DNA from: CAZWFW01 sp964633445
GTDB taxonomy: Archaea > Undinarchaeota > CAZWFW01
Length of the DNA: 14,254 bases
Reading direction: 5' to 3'
NCBI GenBank assembly: GCA_964633445.1
Contig: CAZWFW010000032.1
Location: 1 to 14,254 of the forward strand
Each line of letters begins with the position of its first letter. Position 1 is the stretch's first letter. The notes under the pieces were generated by a model. It saw nothing but the letters and a program-made list of their open reading frames with translations. It was not told the DNA's origin and searched no databases. A program made the position numbers and the translations under genes. Shown here in pieces: positions 1-5,623 of this stretch.

Positions 1-12
1 TTAAAGAATAAG

Positions 13-1371
13 CTAGAATATCTCTAAAAGTCCGTATGTACCAACTAGGCTACAACAAATATTATCCGCTACTTCGCACATGTACCTCCTTTTAGGTTTT
101 GGTAAATAAGCGCAGGGTGGGGATGTTAGTAATGCGATGCTATTTTTCAGATTAAATTTCTCAGCTGCTCTGTAAATTACATTAGCGCGATACATACTCT
201 CAATGCTGCCGTCTATAAGGAAAATCTTCAGCGAATCCTCCAATTTAACGTCATTGACGATATGTGTTATAGTTTCGGGAGTTATCTCTTTCTCGCGTCC
301 TACCCAGGCTTCTTCAAAAAAGATATCCATGCTGATAAGCGATGGGTAGAAACTTAGCAGGTGAGTTGGTACCAGACCAACGGAATATACACCATATGTT
401 TCTTTACTAATAAGCATTAGAGCTTTAGATTCAGTTATTTTAAATTCTTTCTTCTCCATTTTCTTTAAAGTTTCCTCAATCTTGTAATCCTTTGAAATTC
501 TTAATTCCTTAGAAACAAAATCGGAGTATCTCATATTATCTATTTTAGCAAGAAGTGGACCATACCCCTCAACTATAACTTTTCTTTCTGGATAAATTAG
601 ACAAGTTTCGTTTTCTCTTAAAATTTTCAGAGTTTCCTCATAGCTATTACCTCTCTCAGGAAAAGCTTCTGAGAAAGACACATTCGCATCTTTAAAGAAA
701 ATCCCTACAAGTCCTTTCGATATGTCATTCTCATCTTGAAATATTATAGGTAATTCTAAAGGAGTTGATCTCCCTATCATTCTGAATCCTAGAATGGGAA
801 TATCTGCAAATTTTCCTATTTCTTTCATGACTTTATCCATAGGGCAAAGAATCTTCTTCTCGTCTAAATACTTCCAAAATTCCTTTAAAACATTTGCTTT
901 CCCATCTTTGGTTTTCTCTCTTGAATATTTCCCATATAGTGCTTTATCTTTAAGAAAAAATTTGAAGGCTTCAATTTTGCTGTCGAGCCTAAGGGAGGCA
1001 AACATTAAAAACCCTGCATTATAACCCTTGGGTGTTTTTTCTTTAAATCTTTTTATAGTCTCCGTAATACTACTCTCATTTGCTGAAACTACTTTAAACT
1101 TGGAATCAATTCTTGCAAAGACAACAATAGCCCCTTTATTCCAAACTTTACCATCAACGAAATAGCCTGATATTGTGCAACCAATTATCTTTATTTCTGG
1201 ATAGCTTCTCCTAATAACTTTGCTAATTTGCTTCCAGTATCTACCAATATTTTCAACAGTAAAAATGAACATCAGATTTGGATTAAATTGTAGTTTTAGA
1301 AGCTGCAACTCAATTTCCCTGCAAATAAGCCTAATATCATTACTAGGAACATAAGCTATCAAACATTCCAT
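13..1371 (-). CDS. FIST-domain-like sensory protein
   Basis: A 452-residue soluble protein with no membrane segment or signal peptide. The N-terminal half resembles a FIST_N domain: a beta strand followed by IIGCTISGYFVDG (about residues 62-74), a following hydrophobic strand (AIVVFA), GFLMFASL near 120, PILGFRMIG near 192-200 and GLVGIFFKD near 220. The second half (about 260-450) fits FIST_C in length and position, ending in a Cys-containing segment (C420, C432, C439, C440). FIST domains are proposed small-ligand sensor modules, often attached to signalling output domains; here no output domain is fused. The ATG start at 1371 is the first Met and lies next to AT-rich promoter-like sequence. 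The gene stands alone, divergent from the permease gene. The family call rests on remembered motif spacing and is moderate; an unrelated conserved archaeal protein is possible. Confidence 0.6.
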   Translation of the reverse strand: MECLIAYVPSNDIRLICREIELQLLKLQFNPNLMFIFTVENIGRYWKQISKVIRRSYPEIKIIGCTISGYFVDGKVWNKGAIVVFARIDSKFKVVSANESSITETIKRFKEKTPKGYNAGFLMFASLRLDSKIEAFKFFLKDKALYGKYSREKTKDGKANVLKEFWKYLDEKKILCPMDKVMKEIGKFADIPILGFRMIGRSTPLELPIIFQDENDISKGLVGIFFKDANVSFSEAFPERGNSYEETLKILRENETCLIYPERKVIVEGYGPLLAKIDNMRYSDFVSKELRISKDYKIEETLKKMEKKEFKITESKALMLISKETYGVYSVGLVPTHLLSFYPSLISMDIFFEEAWVGREKEITPETITHIVNDVKLEDSLKIFLIDGSIESMYRANVIYRAAEKFNLKNSIALLTSPPCAYLPKPKRRYMCEVADNICCSLVGTYGLLEIF

Positions 1372-1628
1372 TTCAGATCAAAAATTTTATTACGACTATT
1401 ATCTAAAAGTAATTAGGGAGACTTATAAAAATTTTTTGGAGCAATAGTAATGCTTAACTTATGCTGAAAAATACGTAAGGTTAATTTAAAAAACAAAATT
1501 TTATAAAAATTCCCTTCTTTTTGCTTCTATTCCTAAGTAGCCTTACTTCTCTTTTATTAACTTTCGGCTTTGATGTTGCTTTTTGCTTTTACGCAAGATT
1601 TTATAGTTCTTTACCTATAGTAAAAATT
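1372..1628. promoter_or_regulatory. Divergent intergenic region, FIST gene / AI-2E permease
   Basis: Gene-free, very AT-rich stretch between two divergent starts. For the minus-strand gene a TATA-like stretch lies around 1396-1410, about 30 bases before its ATG. For the plus-strand gene two TATA-like stretches are visible, around 1499-1507 (ttttataaa) and at 1600-1606 (tttatag). No RNA gene or convincing small ORF is seen. Confidence 0.35.
1600..1606 (+). promoter_or_regulatory. TATA-like box for leaderless AI-2E permease gene
   Basis: The sequence tttatag lies 23-29 bases before the ATG at 1629. This is the spacing expected if transcription starts at or next to that ATG, giving a leaderless mRNA. 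It supports 1629 rather than an upstream TTG at 1521 as the start. Seen by eye only. Confidence 0.35.
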
Positions 1629-2618
1629 ATGAATAAGCAAGAAGCAGCGTTTATACTTGCTGTCGTAATAGTTTTAGCAGCCATAGCAGTATATCTATCA
1701 CCGCTTTTGGATGGAATATTGATGGGTATAGTATTCGCATATGTGGCAAAGCCAATTAAGACAAGATTTGAGAAAAGGATCGGAAAACTCTACGCAAGTC
1801 TGGTTTCGACATTTCTTATAATAATTCCAATTTCAATTCTTATGTTCTATGGCATATTCCAGGGTATAAATCAGTTAATTTACCTTTTTATTCATCAGCA
1901 AGAAGTTGAGGAAATGTTAATCAATTTGCTGAGGAAGATGGAATTAAGTGAAAAGATTGTTGAAGAAATAAGAACATGGATACCTGCAATCTTTTTGTTT
2001 ATGAAGGATAAAATAAAAATAGTAGCCCTTGATGTAACTTTGAGAATGGTTATGTTTCTCATGAATTTTTTTATTTCAGCTATAGTATGCTTTTATGTTC
2101 TTGTCGATTCAGAGTCGTTTGTTAATAAGCTGATAAGAATAGTTCCAAAAGATAAGCAAAAAGAGGTAAAAAAATTCGTTTCTGAACTTGATAGAACGCT
2201 TTTAAATCTATGGTTTGGAAATTTTGCATTCGCGGTAATTATAGGAATTGTAAGCATACCTTTTTTCCTATGTTTTAAAATCCCTTATACCCCATTACTT
2301 AGCGGTCTCATGTTTCTTACGGCATTAATGCCGATATTTGCAGAATGGATGGTTCTCGCTCCTGTAGCATTCTTTCTTGCTCTCAAAGATTTAGAACTTG
2401 CAATATGGTTCGCAGCAACTGGATTTGCCTTTCTTTACATTATTCCTGAACTAATAATACGTCCTTATTTTGTTGGTTATACTTCCCGCATACATCCTCT
2501 TGTTTTGCTTCTAGCGTTTCTTGGAGGGGGTATAGCTGGAGGCATAACAGGTTTCTTTCTCACTCCAATGTTGGTTGCTTTTATAACCGCAGTTTATAAT
2601 TACTACACAAAAGACTAG
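1629..2618 (+). CDS. AI-2E family (UPF0118) membrane permease
   Basis: A 329-residue polytopic membrane protein. Hydrophobic segments fall at about residues 6-33, 55-85, 130-158, 197-215, 222-250, 255-278 and 285-320. Between the second and third is an amphipathic, charged region (about 86-128), as in this family. Typical motifs are TALMPIFAEWMVLAPVA near 231-247, then a glutamate-containing segment PELIIRPYFVG (273-283) and IHPLVLLLAFLGGGIAGGITG (288-308). The family includes a reported autoinducer-2 exporter and Na+(Li+)/H+ antiporters; the substrate of the archaeal members is not deducible here. The frame is open back to a TTG at 1521, but the extra 36 residues are not typical of the family. 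ATG 1629 has a well placed TATA-like box and gives the usual length. The gene appears monocistronic. Confidence 0.85.
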   Translation: MNKQEAAFILAVVIVLAAIAVYLSPLLDGILMGIVFAYVAKPIKTRFEKRIGKLYASLVSTFLIIIPISILMFYGIFQGINQLIYLFIHQQEVEEMLINLLRKMELSEKIVEEIRTWIPAIFLFMKDKIKIVALDVTLRMVMFLMNFFISAIVCFYVLVDSESFVNKLIRIVPKDKQKEVKKFVSELDRTLLNLWFGNFAFAVIIGIVSIPFFLCFKIPYTPLLSGLMFLTALMPIFAEWMVLAPVAFFLALKDLELAIWFAATGFAFLYIIPELIIRPYFVGYTSRIHPLVLLLAFLGGGIAGGITGFFLTPMLVAFITAVYNYYTKD

Positions 2619-2663
2619 ATTTAAAACTGCTTCAGGATTTTGTGCAGCTCTTGCTGTTAGCGT

Positions 2664-2670
2664 ATTTTTT
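2664..2670 (+). terminator. Possible T-tract terminator after AI-2E permease
   Basis: A run of six T at 2665-2670 about 50 bases after the permease stop codon. Archaeal transcription often ends at T-rich tracts without a hairpin. Only one short tract is present, so support is weak. Confidence 0.2.
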
Positions 2671-2720
2671 GGAAGGAACTATTTACATAGCTCTCCGCAG
2701 GTTTTAATAAACATTTGAAA

Positions 2721-2770
2721 ATATTTAAATATGCTAAGCATAAATAACTTCATAAACTAATCAAAGGTTA
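2721..2770 (+). promoter_or_regulatory. Promoter and ribosome binding site of the eS8 gene
   Basis: A good archaeal TATA-like element, atatttaaat, at 2721-2730 predicts transcription starting near 2752. That leaves a leader of about 24 bases containing aaaggtta (2763-2770), a partial Shine-Dalgarno sequence 5 bases before the ATG at 2776. Directly after the TATA box is the perfect inverted repeat atgct-a-agcat (2731-2741), which could be an operator or chance. Confidence 0.5.
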
Positions 2771-2775
2771 ACAAA

Positions 2776-3156
2776 ATGGCAATCTGGCAGGGTAGAAGTT
2801 TGAAAAAATCGAGTGGTGGAAAAATAAGGAAAGCAAGGAAGAAAAGGAAATATGAACTAGGTAGGGGGTATATTCCAGTTAGAGTTAGTAAAAGGGAAAG
2901 AAGAAAGCTGATAAGAGTTAGAGGAGGAAACTTAAAAGTTAGGCTTGTTGAAGCTACATATGCAAATGTTTTTGATCCCAAAACAAGGAAGGTAAAAAAA
3001 GCTAAAATTTTGGGTGTTGAGGAAAATCCCGCTAATCCTCATTTTGCAAGGAGAAATATCATTACTAAAGGAGCCACAATAAATACCGAGCTGGGTAAAG
3101 CAAAAGTTACTAATAGACCAGGTCAAGACGGTGTTGTTAATGCTATTCTAGTTTAA
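2776..3156 (+). CDS. rps8e: 30S ribosomal protein eS8 (S8e)
   Basis: A 126-residue, very basic protein. It starts with MAIWQGRSLKKSSGGKIRKA, the N-terminus of archaeal S8e, followed by a Lys/Arg-rich stretch to residue 26. The conserved core follows: RVRGGNLKVR (about 48-57), the segment around NVFDPKTRKVKKAKI (64-78), NPANPHFARRNIITKGA (84-100) and the terminal TNRPGQDGVVNAILV. Length matches the archaeal family. eS8 is a small-subunit protein of archaea and eukaryotes and has no bacterial counterpart, so it identifies the domain of life. The gene has its own TATA box and partial Shine-Dalgarno. Its stop codon overlaps the stop codon of the convergent prenyl synthase gene. Confidence 0.97.
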   Translation: MAIWQGRSLKKSSGGKIRKARKKRKYELGRGYIPVRVSKRERRKLIRVRGGNLKVRLVEATYANVFDPKTRKVKKAKILGVEENPANPHFARRNIITKGATINTELGKAKVTNRPGQDGVVNAILV

Positions 3157-4130
3157 TATTCTCTTTTTACAAAAAATTCTACCAAGTCTATTAAATCATT
3201 TTTAGCATTCTCATCTTTAAAATTTATTTTTTCCATAAGAGATTTTGCTTTTCTAAGGTATTCACATGCCCTCCGCTTGGCGTAATCGATTGCGCCTTTC
3301 CTATCCAGAATTCTAATGACGTTCTCAATATCCTTTTTATCTGCGTTTCTTTTACCAAGCACCTTTAAAAGATATCTTTTCTCGTCGCTGTTACATGTTT
3401 TTAGAGCTCTTATAACAATTATGGTTCTTTTCCCTTCCCTTATATCACTCCCTCTTGGCTTACCCAATTTTTCTTCGGATGATGTGAGATCTAATATATC
3501 ATCTGTTATCTGAAATGCTATTCCCGCATATTCTCCAAATTTTCCCATCTTTTTGACAGTTTCATCGTTTGCCTTTGCAGAAATTGCACCAATTCTACAC
3601 GCATGTTTAAACAGACTTGCTGTTTTCTTATTAATCATCTCTATGTATTGTTTTTCTGTAATATCCTTATTTTCATAGACCAGGTCATAGATTTGACCGA
3701 TGCATAAATCAACAGCAGCCTTAGCAAGCTCTTTGAATATTTCAGGATTCCCAACGTCTTTGCTGCAAATTTCAAAGGCTTTGGCAAATAAAAAATCACC
3801 TACAAGTATCGCTGTTTCCTCCCCCCATTTTACATGAATTGTTTTTTTACCTCTTCTTAACTCATCTTTATCAATGATGTCGTCATGAACTAAAGAGAAG
3901 GTATGTATAAGCTCTAATGCTGTTGCAGGGTACACAACTTTGTGTACATCTCCACCTAAAGCTTTGCATGCTAAAATTGCGAATAGAGGTCTAACCCTCT
4001 TACCACCAGCTTCTGTAATATATCTAGATGGTTCGTATAAATGCTTAGGTTTTCCTTCGTAGAGCTCGGATGAGAGAATATAATCAACCTCGTTAATAAA
4101 CTTTTTAAATCTATTTAAAGGATTTCCCAT
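3153..4130 (-). CDS. Geranylgeranyl/polyprenyl diphosphate synthase
   Basis: A 325-residue all-helical trans-prenyltransferase that condenses isopentenyl diphosphate onto allylic diphosphates; in archaea the C20 product feeds ether-lipid synthesis. All family marks are present: GGKRVRP (42-48), the first Asp-rich motif DDIID (83-87) with the following RRGKKTIH (92-99), GDFLFAKAFE (111-120), and the second Asp-rich motif DDILD (210-214) followed by GKPRGSDIREGKRT. The fifth residue before the first Asp motif is Phe78, with Ser79 after it. An aromatic residue there is the known chain-length stop in the Sulfolobus C20 enzyme, which favours geranylgeranyl diphosphate as product. The length is normal. 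ATG 4130 is the only reasonable start and seems leaderless. The exact chain length remains an inference. Confidence 0.93.
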   Translation of the reverse strand: MGNPLNRFKKFINEVDYILSSELYEGKPKHLYEPSRYITEAGGKRVRPLFAILACKALGGDVHKVVYPATALELIHTFSLVHDDIIDKDELRRGKKTIHVKWGEETAILVGDFLFAKAFEICSKDVGNPEIFKELAKAAVDLCIGQIYDLVYENKDITEKQYIEMINKKTASLFKHACRIGAISAKANDETVKKMGKFGEYAGIAFQITDDILDLTSSEEKLGKPRGSDIREGKRTIIVIRALKTCNSDEKRYLLKVLGKRNADKKDIENVIRILDRKGAIDYAKRRACEYLRKAKSLMEKINFKDENAKNDLIDLVEFFVKREY

Positions 4131-4167
4131 AATTTAATTTACAAGTTTTTAAATAAAATTATTTAGG
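4131..4167. promoter_or_regulatory. 37-bp bidirectional promoter, prenyl synthase / pilin-like gene
   Basis: Only 37 bases separate two divergent ATG codons, and nearly all are A or T. TATA-like stretches include tttttaaataaaatta around 4146-4161 and atttaattt at 4132-4140. With normal spacing, both transcripts would be leaderless or almost so, and their TATA elements would interleave. No Shine-Dalgarno with usual spacing is seen on either side. Confidence 0.45.
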
Positions 4168-5622
4168 ATGTTGCTCAACAATAAAGCATTAAGCCCGTTA
4201 GTTGCTTCCCTCCTACTAATCTTAGTTTCAGCTGTTGCGGGAATTTTGCTTCATTTCTGGCATAAAACTCAGCAAAGTATTGAGCTTGAGAAAGTTGGAG
4301 GGGCTGTGCAGGAACTTTCTGGTGAGATAGGTAGAGGAGAGCTTATTATAGATGGTATATCAACAGAGGATGGGGAAAATTACTACGTAGTTCTCTCTAA
4401 TTTAGGTGAGAAGAAGTTAACGAATATAAAGGTTTATGTTAATGATCATCTTTCAGCACAAGCTGATTTTATGATGCCAAAATCTACGTTAAAATTAAAA
4501 ATTGAGGGTCTAGATAGCAATAGTGTTGAGATAGAGAAAAGTTATAAGGTGGTTGTTATAACATCGGAAGGTGTGAAATCAACAAGGATTTTTACTACAA
4601 AAGTAAAAAACTACGCTTATCTATCTAACTGGTATAGGGAAGATTTAAAATTCCGCATACCTATAAAAGTTAAGTTACCTGAAGGAAAAAAGCCCAAAAT
4701 TGCTATTATCAAGCTAGTGTTGCCTGAGGATATCGATAAAACATCTTTAATTCTTGTTGATGAAGACAAAGTTACTTACGGGTTTGATGTCGTTTGGCAG
4801 GGTAGTAATGCAACAATAGTATTTGACCCGTCACCTATTCAGGAAGATGAGAGAATATTCTACCTATACTACTCTCTTAATACAAATAAAGACATTTCTC
4901 ATGAAAATATAACATATAAATTCAAAGTTCTGAGTGTTTACCCCTGTGGTTGTTTGCTTGATGACATCGTTAATAGTTTAAATTTGCAGAATGAGTTTGA
5001 TGTTACTTGTATATCAGTAAATGATTTTAATGATGGAAACTATGATTTGAGCAAATACGATGTTGTATTTTTGGACGGTGCTGATTGCTGGGGAGGAAAA
5101 TCTTTGGATGTTGAGGAAAGAATTGCATTAAAACAGTTCGTTGCTGAAGGAGGTGGCTTAGTATTTACTCATGATACCATTGGTTATCGCGATGAGTGGT
5201 GGGAGGAGCTTGAAGAAGTTGCGGGTATAGTTTATGATGATAGTGTAGGTATTGCTTGTTGGGATACAAGAAACTGGGAAAAAGTGAGAGATGACACAAT
5301 TACAATCTATCCGTATAAGCTACCATCTACCCTATCAACGCAACCTACTCATATAACGCGTCAGAGAGTGACGACTGCAGTAGTTTATTACATACATCCA
5401 ACAAATAATATTTGCTTTTATTTAGCTGCAAACGAATTTATAAATGGTAGAGCAGCATTTATACAGTGGGGTCATAGTGCATACTGGTGCAACTGCGCAT
5501 TTCGCTCAGGTGTACCGCCAGATGATGAGAAAAAGGCTATTATGAATACAATATTTTGGGCTGCCAGAAAATATGACTATGAAATTTTAAAAACCCAGGA
5601 TATCTTACCAATTTTTGAATAA
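4168..5622 (+). CDS. Pilin-like secreted protein with ThuA-like domain
   Basis: A 484-residue protein. The N-terminus is a class III signal peptide: NNKA then LSPLVASLLLILVSAVAG and a single hydrophobic helix to about residue 31, with cleavage expected near residues 6-7. Residues 55-110 form a small beta domain (VLSNLGEKKLTNIKVYVND), shared in style with the pilin at 8000. Residues 154-236 (WYREDLKFRIPIKV to FYLYYSL) resemble the DUF2341-type beta-sandwich. Residues 252-470 resemble ThuA/class I glutamine-amidotransferase-like folds: KYDVVFLDGADCW, LKQFVAEGGGLVFTHD with His335, and late GRAAFIQWGH followed by a helix ending in IFWAARKY. Eight cysteines (260, 262, 281, 307, 364, 416, 441, 443) suggest disulfides outside the cell. 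Probably a minor pilin or tip protein with a binding or enzymatic domain; activity is unknown. It converges with the next gene at a 1-base gap. Confidence 0.8.
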   Translation: MLLNNKALSPLVASLLLILVSAVAGILLHFWHKTQQSIELEKVGGAVQELSGEIGRGELIIDGISTEDGENYYVVLSNLGEKKLTNIKVYVNDHLSAQADFMMPKSTLKLKIEGLDSNSVEIEKSYKVVVITSEGVKSTRIFTTKVKNYAYLSNWYREDLKFRIPIKVKLPEGKKPKIAIIKLVLPEDIDKTSLILVDEDKVTYGFDVVWQGSNATIVFDPSPIQEDERIFYLYYSLNTNKDISHENITYKFKVLSVYPCGCLLDDIVNSLNLQNEFDVTCISVNDFNDGNYDLSKYDVVFLDGADCWGGKSLDVEERIALKQFVAEGGGLVFTHDTIGYRDEWWEELEEVAGIVYDDSVGIACWDTRNWEKVRDDTITIYPYKLPSTLSTQPTHITRQRVTTAVVYYIHPTNNICFYLAANEFINGRAAFIQWGHSAYWCNCAFRSGVPPDDEKKAIMNTIFWAARKYDYEILKTQDILPIFE

Positions 5623-5623
5623 A

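Noticed and set aside
1521..1628. Upstream TTG start adding 36 residues to the AI-2E permease.
   Set aside because: The extension gives an atypical N-terminus, and the ATG at 1629 has a TATA-like box at leaderless spacing and gives the usual family length.
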